A stretch of DNA of 58,178 bases from contig JAFPYR010000003.1 in assembly GCA_017412115.1 (NCBI GenBank), positions 1 through 58,178 on the forward strand, in the 5' to 3' direction. The stretch is from Bacteroidales bacterium. GTDB lineage: Bacteria; Bacteroidota; Bacteroidia; Bacteroidales; UBA3824. The notes beneath the pieces are model-generated. The model was not told the DNA's origin. It ran no database searches and worked only from the letters and a program-made list of their open reading frames with translations. Below, piece after piece: positions 17,054-25,298 of the stretch. The stretch's first letter is position 1. Each line of letters starts with the position of its first letter. The position numbers and the translations under genes are program-made.

Positions 17054-18814
17054 ATGAAAAATACAAAACTATTTTCGGCTCTTTTGTCAGCGGGATTGTT
17101 GGCGGGGGCGACAGGTTTTACCTCGTGTGAGGACGAAGACGGTAACGGAATTTTGAGTCAATTAGTCAATACACTTTTCGGTGATAATGAATATGCGGAA
17201 AGTTATGGCGACAATTATTTCGGCTGGTTTGCTCAAGACGAGGATACGGAAAATATCGAAGATGATATTAATCTTGTTTCTTCAAGTGAAAGACTTACGA
17301 GTCTGCCCACTAAAACGGATTTAACGAAATATCTTCCCCCAATTGGTAATCAGGGACAATACGGAACGTGTGTAGGTTGGGCTGTTGGTTATAACTGCCG
17401 TACTTTTTTGTATGCAAAATCAAAGGGTTTGAGCAAGAGTCAGTTGTCAAGCACTTCCAATCAGTTTAGTCCGAAAGACTTGTTTTGGTCTATTAAGGAT
17501 AGTTACAAGGGTTCTAATTGTAACGGAACGAATTTCGAGTACGCTTTTGACGTTATGATTCAACGCGGTATTGCAAGACTGAGCACAGTACCTTATTCTA
17601 ACCTTGGTAGTTGTACTTACAATCCGACTCAAACGGGTGGAAGTAATGAAGCGCCATCCTATAAAATCAAAAATTACCGTGAAATCCAAGTTGATAAAGC
17701 CACTATCAAAAAATATTTGGCGGAAGGCCGTTTGGTGGTTTTTGGTGCCAAATTGGGCGATGAATTTATGAATGCTAATTCCCCTGATGTGCTTTATCGT
17801 CAATCTTACGGTTATACTGGAATGCACGCTTATCATGCGATGGTTTGTTCCGGTTATGACGATTCTAAGGGTTCAAACGGTGCTTTTAGAGTTGTAAACT
17901 CTTGGGGTACTAATTGGGGCGATGACGGTTACATTTGGGTTGATCAAGACTTTTTCGTAGGCGGTGATTTTGCTTATTGCGCATTTGTTGCATACGATTT
18001 GGACGAAAACACACCTTCTGACCCCGAAATTGATGAAGATGACAATACCGTTGTTGATGTTACTTCAGGTCATGATTTGATTCCGCTTAATCTTTCTGAT
18101 TATCAAGATCCGACAGAAACAGATCCGTTGTGGAGAGAGGCTTCATACAATGTTTACAATGCGGGAGAAGAAACTATTCCTTCTTCAAAGAATTGGGCAA
18201 TTTGTTATCTTTGGTATAATGCAAAAAATGCTAATGATTATGACATTCTTTTGTTTGACTTTTATACCGATATGTACGGCTCTAAAGGACAAAAAAACTG
18301 GGATTGGACACCTTCTCAGGCTCTATCTGATTTAGGAGTTTCAGCACAAGGTTGTGCATGGCAGAATTTTGATATTCCGGGAGGAAAGAGTGTTGCTGAG
18401 GTTGTTAAAACAACTAACAAAGAGGCTTTTTATTTCCCCTACAAAATGCCTGAGAAACTTAACGGTGAGTACTATTTGGTATTGATTGCCGATGCTTTCG
18501 GTGGAGTTGATGAATCTGACGAAGAAAACAACTATTTGTTTTTCACGGAAGAGCCTATTCAAATAAGAAACGGAATTGTTCAAGGTTCGATTTCAAAAAA
18601 GATGCGCGGCTATTCAAACGACAGCAAATTGTCAAAAAATCAGAAATCGGCTTTGCAGTCTGTTGTAAATACCAAAAATGCAAATACTTATACGCCTGAA
18701 GAGATTTACAGAATGATTAACAATCATAAAAAATCTGGAGCATTGGCTAAAAAAGCAATGCAATGGCGTAATAGCGCACTCGGACAAGAAGTATTGGCAA
18801 AAGCCAAGAGATAA
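17054..18814 (+). CDS. Papain-like (C1A) cysteine peptidase lipoprotein
   Basis: A 586-residue envelope protein. The signal ends at GATGFTSC, a lipobox-like site. The peptidase domain (about 90-320) has the oxyanion Gln100 and nucleophile Cys106 in NQGQYGTCVGWA, the His in AYHAMVCSGYDD and the Asn in VVNSWGTNWGDDGY, so the papain triad is complete. No propeptide of the usual length is present. A beta-sandwich region resembling CARDB domains follows (roughly 340-510, HDLIPLNLSDYQ, NYLFFTEEPIQI) and a basic, helical tail. A small lipoprotein gene follows after 23 bp. A role in peptide feeding or in processing surface proteins is inference. Confidence 0.85.
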   Translation: MKNTKLFSALLSAGLLAGATGFTSCEDEDGNGILSQLVNTLFGDNEYAESYGDNYFGWFAQDEDTENIEDDINLVSSSERLTSLPTKTDLTKYLPPIGNQGQYGTCVGWAVGYNCRTFLYAKSKGLSKSQLSSTSNQFSPKDLFWSIKDSYKGSNCNGTNFEYAFDVMIQRGIARLSTVPYSNLGSCTYNPTQTGGSNEAPSYKIKNYREIQVDKATIKKYLAEGRLVVFGAKLGDEFMNANSPDVLYRQSYGYTGMHAYHAMVCSGYDDSKGSNGAFRVVNSWGTNWGDDGYIWVDQDFFVGGDFAYCAFVAYDLDENTPSDPEIDEDDNTVVDVTSGHDLIPLNLSDYQDPTETDPLWREASYNVYNAGEETIPSSKNWAICYLWYNAKNANDYDILLFDFYTDMYGSKGQKNWDWTPSQALSDLGVSAQGCAWQNFDIPGGKSVAEVVKTTNKEAFYFPYKMPEKLNGEYYLVLIADAFGGVDESDEENNYLFFTEEPIQIRNGIVQGSISKKMRGYSNDSKLSKNQKSALQSVVNTKNANTYTPEEIYRMINNHKKSGALAKKAMQWRNSALGQEVLAKAKR

Positions 18815-18837
18815 TCAATTAAAAATATATGTAAAAT

Positions 18838-19056
18838 ATGAAAAGATTTAGATTTTTTATTGCAATTCTGCTTGCAGTTTCTACGATGGTTGTTTTGCCT
18901 TCGTGCGATGTTTTATTGCAAGGGTTAACGGATAGTTCGAGCAACACTCATAACTCGAACAATACCAATAATAATTCCAATAATACCAACAATTCAAACG
19001 GTAGCAAAAGTTCCGGCACAAGTACCGGCAGTTCAACTTCAAAAGCAAAACATTAA
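18838..19056 (+). CDS. Small Asn/Ser/Thr-rich lipoprotein
   Basis: A 72-residue product. Residues 1-22 form a lipoprotein signal with lipobox VVLPSC. The remaining 50 residues are low complexity, Asn, Ser and Thr (SNNTNNNSNNTNNS), ending in KAKH. It reads like a flexible surface tether. The gene lies between the papain-like protease and a shared terminator, so it is probably co-transcribed with the protease. No family recognised. Confidence 0.65.
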   Translation: MKRFRFFIAILLAVSTMVVLPSCDVLLQGLTDSSSNTHNSNNTNNNSNNTNNSNGSKSSGTSTGSSTSKAKH

Positions 19057-19077
19057 CAAATTTTAGCGAGAAAAAAA

Positions 19078-19110
19078 ACGGGGCTGAAAAAATCAGCCCT
19101 GTTTTTTTTA
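19078..19110. terminator. Bidirectional rho-independent terminator
   Basis: Stem ACGGGGCTGA (19078-19087) with TCAGCCCTGT (19093-19102), one wobble, with A run upstream and T8 downstream. It serves the plus-strand lipoprotein gene and the convergent rsmD gene. Confidence 0.9.
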
Positions 19111-19647
19111 TTTTCCGTAAAAACTAAAATTTACTTTGCCGTAATGTCTTTGGTCTTTGATGTGGGTTAAATCTGTAAAACGCGTTTTTTTGCTGTGTTC
19201 TATTATTAACGTTGCGCCTTCAGGAAAACCCGGATTTGAAAGTATCATTTCAGGAATCCTTTCAATGCCTTCCATATCGTATGGCGGGTCGGCAAAAATC
19301 AAATCAAAATTCAGCGGCGTGTTTTGGATGAATTTAAAAGCATCTGTATTGATAACACGTGCCGGAGATTTTTGCGGATACATGGATTTGAAATTTTTCG
19401 AGATAAAATCGCAATATTTTTTGTTAATATCCACGCAGACAATATCTTGACAACCTCTTGATGCCATTTCGTAACTGATACCGCCCGAACCCGAAAATAA
19501 GTCCAAAAACTTTGTTTCGCCAAAATAAAAATTATTGGAGATAATATTAAACAGCGATTCCTTGGCCATATCCGTCGTCGGACGGTCGGTAAAATATGAC
19601 GGAAGTATAATCTGTCTGCTTCTAAAAAGTCCCGTTATAATACGCAT
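19108..19647 (-). CDS. rsmD: 16S rRNA (guanine966-N2)-methyltransferase
   Basis: A 179-residue SAM-dependent methyltransferase of the RsmD family. It begins MRIITGLFRSRQIILP, has the SAM loop FLDLFSGSGGISYE, and the catalytic N6/N2 motif DLIFADPPYD. It modifies G966 of 16S rRNA in the small subunit. It overlaps the upstream DUF3822 gene by 13 bases, a pairing common in Bacteroidetes. Confidence 0.95.
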   Translation of the reverse strand: MRIITGLFRSRQIILPSYFTDRPTTDMAKESLFNIISNNFYFGETKFLDLFSGSGGISYEMASRGCQDIVCVDINKKYCDFISKNFKSMYPQKSPARVINTDAFKFIQNTPLNFDLIFADPPYDMEGIERIPEMILSNPGFPEGATLIIEHSKKTRFTDLTHIKDQRHYGKVNFSFYGK

Positions 19648-20471
19648 GGTAATGTCATCATGTTAAAGAATAAATGTTCCGGCATATCATGAAACGGCAT
19701 AGCGAAATTGTTGCTCAATTTTGCAAAACTTACGTTAGCATTGTATTTGTAAAGCATTGCGTAAATATCCGATTCTTTATCAATATAGCCCGAAAGTTTT
19801 ATCGGTGTTTTTTTGCCGAGTTTCAATTTTGAGATTATTGATGATACGCAGTAAAGAACATCGGTTGCGGTTTGATATGCAAACGTGTTGTAAAGCAATA
19901 CTTTACCTTTTTCAGTAACTGCGATGTCCATAAAATCATAATAGAAATTAACCGAAATCGTAGTCTCTTCGCCACCGTTTTTTATTAAGTTTTCGATAAA
20001 CGGTGTCGCTTCGTGGTAAAAATTGATTTCAGGGAATGTATTTACCATCAAAGTCGTTATGTATGAAGGAATTACGAAAACGTTGCAAGCCGAAATAGCT
20101 TTCAATTTGTTGAATTGAATTTCCTCTTTGTCCGTTACCTCAAAATTAGCATTGCTCAAATCCTTGAGTTTGGTTTTGTCAAAAATAGGATTAGGCACCA
20201 AAAGCGATTTTCTTGTTACGAAAATCATATCAACGGATTTGTAACTCTTGCCCATGCAGGCATCAAAGGTGAGATTTTGTTTGATTTTGTCGTAAAGATT
20301 CTCATCCGTGAGTTCCATTCCGTAGCCTGCGTGCTTTACTGCAACGTATTCTTTGGAATAAGTATCAAGGATACAATACGTAAACCCTCTTTGCGAAATC
20401 TGTATCGACAAGTTGTAAGTACTTGTCTTATTGATATTAAACGTAGAAGTTTTTTCTGATATGTTCTTCAT
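19635..20471 (-). CDS. DUF3822 family protein
   Basis: A 278-residue soluble protein. The opening (SIQISQRGFTYCILDTYSKEY) and the middle (VSVNFYYDFMDIAVTEKGKVLLYNTFAYQTATDVLYC) match the two-lobed actin/hexokinase-like layout seen in DUF3822, a Bacteroidetes family always found next to rsmD. The final part GYIDKESDIYAMLYKY fits the same family. Function is unknown; a role linked to ribosome maturation is only suggested by the neighbour. Confidence 0.85.
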   Translation of the reverse strand: MKNISEKTSTFNINKTSTYNLSIQISQRGFTYCILDTYSKEYVAVKHAGYGMELTDENLYDKIKQNLTFDACMGKSYKSVDMIFVTRKSLLVPNPIFDKTKLKDLSNANFEVTDKEEIQFNKLKAISACNVFVIPSYITTLMVNTFPEINFYHEATPFIENLIKNGGEETTISVNFYYDFMDIAVTEKGKVLLYNTFAYQTATDVLYCVSSIISKLKLGKKTPIKLSGYIDKESDIYAMLYKYNANVSFAKLSNNFAMPFHDMPEHLFFNMMTLPCVL

Positions 20472-20516
20472 TGTACTCGTTTTTTTGCTTAAAATTTTAC
20501 CGCTAAATTAATAAAA

Positions 20517-20550
20517 AAAATGGAAAACTAACAAATTAGTTTTCCATTTT
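20517..20550. terminator. Strong rho-independent hairpin
   Basis: A 15-bp perfect stem AAAATGGAAAACTAA (20517-20531) with its complement (20536-20550) and a 4-nt loop, with T runs on both strands. It sits downstream of the minus-strand pilin-like gene and just upstream of the DUF3822 gene. Confidence 0.85.
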
Positions 20551-20573
20551 TTTTGTTTTTTATTAAAAAAAAA

Positions 20574-21212
20574 TTATTCCCAGTTGCCGGCGTTGTTGTT
20601 GTATTCGGTGAGTGAGCCGACTTTAAGACCGGGGTATCTGCCCAATGTCTGAGCTTCGTCTTTCATATTAATAATTTCTTGTTTGTCAAGTCCTTGAAGA
20701 TAAACCTCATACGGAGCTTTTGCCTCAAAAACGGGAACTTTTACTTTAGAGGCCGTTTCCAAAGTGTCAGCATCCATCTCAAAAGGAGTTGTCGTTGTAG
20801 GAACGAATTTCAATTGTGCCAAATCGTATCTGTTGCCGCACAAAGAATCATAACAACGAACTTCAATAGTATCACGTTTTACAATTCCTGCTTCAATAGC
20901 TTTTTGTTCTGCAACTTTGCGGGGATATTTGTTATAAAAACTATCCGGAATATTACCGATAGCTTTCACGATTTTAATTCTGCCGTTTTGAATAAAATCT
21001 ATAAGCGTATCAAATTCTTTAGCATAATGCCCTGTCTGACTTTTGAATGCAATCTGTGCATCTCTGATGTTTTTTAAACTCTGAACAGTAAGTTCTTTGC
21101 GCCAGTCGGCTTTTTTCTGAAAACGAATCGGCTGCATAATGCTGTCGTACAAGCAATAACCCAAAACGATTATCAGCGCAACCATTACTAAGTGTATAAC
21201 TAATTTTTTCAT
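20574..21212 (-). CDS. Membrane-anchored pseudopilin-like protein
   Basis: A 212-residue protein with one N-terminal transmembrane helix (residues 4-23, LVIHLVMVALIIVLGYCLYD) followed by a long polar helix, then QSLKNIRDAQIAFKSQTGHYAKEFDTLIDFI, which resembles the segment of type II pseudopilins where the N-terminal helix joins the globular domain. There is no prepilin peptidase motif (G-F-x3-E), so it is not a processed pilin. The globular part would face the periplasm. It may be part of an envelope complex particular to Bacteroidetes. Family not recognised with certainty. Confidence 0.6.
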   Translation of the reverse strand: MKKLVIHLVMVALIIVLGYCLYDSIMQPIRFQKKADWRKELTVQSLKNIRDAQIAFKSQTGHYAKEFDTLIDFIQNGRIKIVKAIGNIPDSFYNKYPRKVAEQKAIEAGIVKRDTIEVRCYDSLCGNRYDLAQLKFVPTTTTPFEMDADTLETASKVKVPVFEAKAPYEVYLQGLDKQEIINMKDEAQTLGRYPGLKVGSLTEYNNNAGNWE

Positions 21213-21248
21213 TTTTGAAATGTTTATTTTTTATTTTTTTTTTCGTCG

Positions 21249-21256
21249 CAAATTTA
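21249..21256 (-). promoter_or_regulatory. -7 box for the pseudopilin-like gene
   Basis: On the minus strand TAAATTTG, 36 bp before the ATG at 21212. Divergent from the helicase promoter. Confidence 0.5.
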
Positions 21257-21324
21257 AGAAAAAAATTAATACACGCTCAAAAAATAATTAATATTTTATT
21301 AAAAATTATTTTTACAAAAAAATC

Positions 21325-21353
21325 TTTGTTTCGCGGTATATTTTTTAACTTTG
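21325..21353 (+). promoter_or_regulatory. Promoter of the RecD-like helicase gene
   Basis: TTTG at 21325-21328 and TAACTTTG at 21346-21353, spacer 17 bp, at the short end of the accepted range. Confidence 0.55.
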
Positions 21354-21386
21354 CAAATTTATAACATATTTTTTTAGTAACAAACA

Positions 21387-22805
21387 ATGGACGCGGAATT
21401 TTTTAAAAATATTTTTCTGAAAAATTTCGGCTTTCAACCCACTTCAGACCAGATGTCGGCAATAGATAATCTTTGCCGTTATGTGTTTGAAAGTCAGGAA
21501 GAAAGCATTTTCTTGCTATGCGGTTATGCCGGCACGGGAAAGACCTCGCTTATATCTTCGTTTGTAAAAACATTAAGCGGTTTTAGGGTCAAAACACGCC
21601 TTATGGCACCTACGGGGCGGGCGGCAAAAGTCTTTTCTGGCTTTTCTTCTCACCGGGCTTTAACAATTCATAAATCAATTTACAGACAAAAATCAGGCAT
21701 TGACGGCGTTTTTCAATTGGACAGGAATCTTAATTCCGACACTTTTTTTATAGTAGACGAGGCATCGATGATTTCCTCCGGAGGCGGAGAATTTTCAGTT
21801 TTCGGCTCGGGAAGACTTTTGGACGATTTGATTCATTACGTTTTTTCTGGTCATAATTGTCGCCTTATATTAATAGGTGATACGGCGCAGTTGCCGCCCG
21901 TTGGAAGTACATTGTCGCCGGCTTTGGACAAAAGGGAACTTGAATGTTACGGCAAAACGGTTTTTTATTCCTCGCTTTCGGAAGTTTTAAGACAAAGCAG
22001 CGAAAGCGGAATCCTTTTTAACGCTACTTTATTAAGGCAACAAATTCAAGAGAGTTTTTCGGGCGAGATTTTAAAACCGAAATTTCAGTTGAAAAAATTT
22101 CCTGACATAGAAAGAATTTCGGGTGGCGACCTTTTGGAAAAACTCGAAACCTCTTACGATAGAAACGGAATTTTTGATACTTTAGTAATAACGCGCAGCA
22201 ACAAAAACGCAAATATTTATAATAACGGAATCCGTAGCAGAATTTTTTACAGAGAGGAGTCAGTAACGGTCGGCGATTTGCTGATGGTTGTTAAAAACAA
22301 TTATTTTTATGCTAAAGGTCTTGAAAATATGGACTTTATCGCAAACGGAGATTTTGCTGAGGTTATCAGAGTGGGCAAGGAGCAAAGTCTTTACGGCTTT
22401 CATTTCTTGAATCTTGATTTGAGATTCAATGATTTGGACGGTTTGGAAATCTCCGTTAAAATCATAAAAGAATCACTTGCGAGTGAGTCTGCCTCGCTTT
22501 CCGAAAAAGAAAGTAATGCGCTTTATCAGGCTGTTTTGGAGGATTATACCGGAATGTCCAAAAAGGATATTTATAAGGAAATGCGTGAAAATGAATACTT
22601 TAACGCACTTCAAGTGAAATTCGCATACGCCGTTACTTGTCATAAATCGCAAGGCGGACAATGGAAAAATGTTTTCATCGATCAAGGGTATTTAACGGAT
22701 GAAATGTTGGACAGAGAATACTTGCGTTGGCTTTATACGGCTTTAACCCGTGCAACTGAGAAAATTTACCTTGTTAATTTCCGTGAGGATTTTTTTGAAA
22801 ATTAA
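21387..22805 (+). CDS. RecD-like superfamily 1 DNA helicase
   Basis: A 472-residue SF1B helicase. Walker A is GYAGTGKTSL near residue 50, motif Ia MAPTGRAAKVF, Walker B FIVDEASMIS, motif III LILIGDTAQLPPVG, and the C-terminal UvrD-like motifs are VTCHKSQGGQWKNVFID and LRWLYTALTRATEKIYLV. It is the stand-alone form found in Bacteroidetes, without the long N-terminal domain of RecD2, and would unwind DNA 5' to 3' using ATP. It has its own promoter and no repair genes next to it. Confidence 0.92.
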   Translation: MDAEFFKNIFLKNFGFQPTSDQMSAIDNLCRYVFESQEESIFLLCGYAGTGKTSLISSFVKTLSGFRVKTRLMAPTGRAAKVFSGFSSHRALTIHKSIYRQKSGIDGVFQLDRNLNSDTFFIVDEASMISSGGGEFSVFGSGRLLDDLIHYVFSGHNCRLILIGDTAQLPPVGSTLSPALDKRELECYGKTVFYSSLSEVLRQSSESGILFNATLLRQQIQESFSGEILKPKFQLKKFPDIERISGGDLLEKLETSYDRNGIFDTLVITRSNKNANIYNNGIRSRIFYREESVTVGDLLMVVKNNYFYAKGLENMDFIANGDFAEVIRVGKEQSLYGFHFLNLDLRFNDLDGLEISVKIIKESLASESASLSEKESNALYQAVLEDYTGMSKKDIYKEMRENEYFNALQVKFAYAVTCHKSQGGQWKNVFIDQGYLTDEMLDREYLRWLYTALTRATEKIYLVNFREDFFEN

Positions 22806-22842
22806 TAACTTATAATTTTTTTTGAAAAAAACTTCAAAAAAA

Positions 22843-22874
22843 TTTGGTAGATATCAAAAAAGCATATACCTTTG
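22843..22874 (+). promoter_or_regulatory. Promoter of tRNA-Arg
   Basis: TTTG at 22843-22846, 20-bp spacer, TACCTTTG at 22867-22874; the tRNA begins 20 bp later. Confidence 0.75.
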
Positions 22875-22894
22875 CAGCGTTAAAAAAATACGGA

Positions 22895-22968
22895 GGTTCG
22901 GTAGCTCAGCTGGATAGAGCAACAGCCTTCTAAGCTGTGGGTCGTGCGTTCGAATCGCACCCGAATCA
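22895..22968 (+). tRNA. tRNA-Arg (anticodon TCT)
   Basis: A full cloverleaf: acceptor GGTTCGG/CCGAATC, D arm GCTC...GAGC, anticodon stem ACAGC/GCTGT around CTTCTAA (anticodon TCT, reading AGA and probably AGG), T arm GTGCG-TTCGAAT-CGCAC, discriminator A. The 3' CCA is not encoded. Confidence 0.97.
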
Positions 22969-22978
22969 CTAAAACGGT

Positions 22979-23014
22979 AATCCTGTACCAAAAAGCGGTG
23001 CAGGATTTTTTTTT
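22979..23014 (+). terminator. Terminator of tRNA-Arg
   Basis: An 11-bp stem AATCCTGTACC (22979-22989) with GGTGCAGGATT (22997-23007), one wobble, followed by a long T run. Confidence 0.9.
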
Positions 23015-23140
23015 TCAAAAAAAATCTGATAAATTAAGATTTTCATAAAAAAATCTTTTATATTTGTCCGTAAATTCTATGCTGAAAAAACCTTTGACTT
23101 TTTTGGCAGGAAAACGATAGGTCATAAAAATAATATACTA

Positions 23141-25276
23141 ATGGATTTAATTGAAAGTCAATCAGATAAAGAAAATAAACACGAAAGGATAATGAAGGCT
23201 ATAGTTAAAGTCAGTGCCGTAGCATTGGTACTGGGATTGGTTGTGGTGGCATTTAAGCCGTTTTTCGGCCATTCCACTGAGCGCGACAAAATTATATTGT
23301 CTTTTATAGCGCAATCTCTGCAAGCTGCTCATTATGAACATATTACGTTTAATGATGAGTTTTCGTCGAAGGTTTTTGACGAGTATATGAAAAAACTTGA
23401 TTACGGAAAACGTTATTTTTTGAAGTCCGATATGGATACTTTGGAAAAATTCCGTTACAAGTTGGACGAAGAAATCAGAATGTTGTCATACAACTTTTGT
23501 GATTTTGCAACGGAGTTAATAAAAAAGCGTCAAAAAGAGGCTCAAGGTTATTGGGAGGAAGCTCTTAACGGTGATTTTGATTTCACACAAAACGAATATG
23601 TTGAAACCGAGCCGGATTCTTTGGATTATGCACCCTCCAGAGAGGCTCTGAAAAATTATTGGAGAAAATTAGCAAAATTTGCTGTTTTGGAAAAATATTC
23701 GGATTTAATTGATAATCAGGAGACTTTGAAAAAAGATAATCCTTCGGGTTTCGTTGAAAAAACTTTGGCGGAGCTCAAGGAAGAGGCTGTTCAAAGTGTA
23801 AAATCCTCGAAACGTTTTATCAATTTCAAAGATAAAGATTGGATTTCGTTTTATCTTAATTCGATTGTTACGACCTGTGATCCGCATACGGAGTTTTATA
23901 TGCCCGATGACAAAGAGCAGTTTGATATTTCGATGTCGGGAAAATTTGAGGGCATTGGAGCAACGCTTCAATCAAGGGACGGTCAGACAAAAATCGTTGA
24001 TATTATTCCCGGTAGTGCAAGTTGGCGTCAAGGCGAACTTGAGGTGAACGATATTATATTAAAAGTGGGTCAGGGTGCGGAAGAGCCTATCGACATCGCA
24101 AACATGGAATTGGATGACGTGGTGAAAAAAATTCGCGGCAAAAAAGGTTCTGAGGTGCGTCTGACTGTTAAAAAAATTGACGGAACAATCAAAGTTATTC
24201 CGATTATAAGAGATGTTGTTATCATTGAAGAAACTTATGCAAAGTCCTCAATATTAACATCTAAAGACGGAAAAACAAAAGTCGGTTATATTTATTTGCC
24301 AAAATTTTATGCCGATTTCAACGACAGTCATGGCAGATTTTGTTCAAAAGACGTTGCCAAAGAATTGGAAAAAATTTCTAAGGAAAATGTTGATGGTATT
24401 ATAATGGATTTGCGCAACAACGGCGGTGGCAGTTTGGGCGATGTAGTTGATATGTCGGGACTTTTCATAAATCAAGGACCTGTGGTTCAGGTTAAAAACA
24501 ATGAAGAAAAAATACGTGCCATGGTTACTGAAAAGTTCAAACTCGCATATAGCGGTCCGATGGTCGTATTGGTTAATAATTTTAGTGCATCTGCCTCTGA
24601 AATACTTTCAGCAGCGTTGCAGGATTATGACAGAGCGATAATTATGGGTAGTAATTCGACTTACGGAAAGGGTACGGTTCAGAGTTTTTACGATTTTGAT
24701 AAATTCCTTAGCGGAAACGATCAACTCAAACCTCTTGGAGCAATCAAAATTACAATTCAGAAATTTTATCGTATCAACGGTGAAACGACACAATTAAGAG
24801 GTGTTATTCCTGATATTATTGTTCCTGATTCATACGCTTATCTGAAAGTGGGAGAGAAGGAAAGCCGTCATGCCCTCTCTTACGATATTATTACAAAAAC
24901 GGATTATCACCTTTGGAAACACAAATATTCAAAGGCGAGGGTCGTTGCTAAATCTTTAGAAAGAATTAAGGAAAATCCCGTTTTTGCCGAAATAGAACAA
25001 AACGCAAAACGTTTGAAACAACGTTCAGAAGAGTCATATTTCTCTCTTAATTTCGACAAATACCGTGCTGACAAAAAAATCTTGAAAGAAGAATCTGACA
25101 AGTTCAATAATATCAGCAAGGAAAAAACAGGTCTTACGGCAGGATTCTTAACCGACGATCAAAAAGCAGCCGAAGGTGATACTATCAAAACCCAGAAATT
25201 CACCCGCTGGTTTACAGACCTCGAAAAAGATGTCTATCTCTCTGAGGCTTTGAATGTTATTAACGATATGAAATAG
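23141..25276 (+). CDS. C-terminal processing protease (Prc/Tsp type)
   Basis: A 711-residue periplasmic S41A peptidase with a signal anchor (AIVKVSAVALVLGLVVVAFKPFF, residues 20-43). It has the long N-terminal helical domain of Prc, a PDZ domain (about 255-345, GIGATLQSRDGQTKIVDIIPGSASWRQGEL begins it), and the catalytic domain with the Ser/Lys dyad in FSASASEIL and STYGKGTVQ. A C-terminal helical DUF3340-like region follows (residues about 590-711). It degrades proteins from unstructured C-termini and in other bacteria controls cell-wall hydrolases. It has a TATATTTG box at 23059-23066 and is followed by pyk after 22 bp. Confidence 0.95.
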   Translation: MDLIESQSDKENKHERIMKAIVKVSAVALVLGLVVVAFKPFFGHSTERDKIILSFIAQSLQAAHYEHITFNDEFSSKVFDEYMKKLDYGKRYFLKSDMDTLEKFRYKLDEEIRMLSYNFCDFATELIKKRQKEAQGYWEEALNGDFDFTQNEYVETEPDSLDYAPSREALKNYWRKLAKFAVLEKYSDLIDNQETLKKDNPSGFVEKTLAELKEEAVQSVKSSKRFINFKDKDWISFYLNSIVTTCDPHTEFYMPDDKEQFDISMSGKFEGIGATLQSRDGQTKIVDIIPGSASWRQGELEVNDIILKVGQGAEEPIDIANMELDDVVKKIRGKKGSEVRLTVKKIDGTIKVIPIIRDVVIIEETYAKSSILTSKDGKTKVGYIYLPKFYADFNDSHGRFCSKDVAKELEKISKENVDGIIMDLRNNGGGSLGDVVDMSGLFINQGPVVQVKNNEEKIRAMVTEKFKLAYSGPMVVLVNNFSASASEILSAALQDYDRAIIMGSNSTYGKGTVQSFYDFDKFLSGNDQLKPLGAIKITIQKFYRINGETTQLRGVIPDIIVPDSYAYLKVGEKESRHALSYDIITKTDYHLWKHKYSKARVVAKSLERIKENPVFAEIEQNAKRLKQRSEESYFSLNFDKYRADKKILKEESDKFNNISKEKTGLTAGFLTDDQKAAEGDTIKTQKFTRWFTDLEKDVYLSEALNVINDMK

Positions 25277-25298
25277 TAAAAAATATAAATAATATTAA

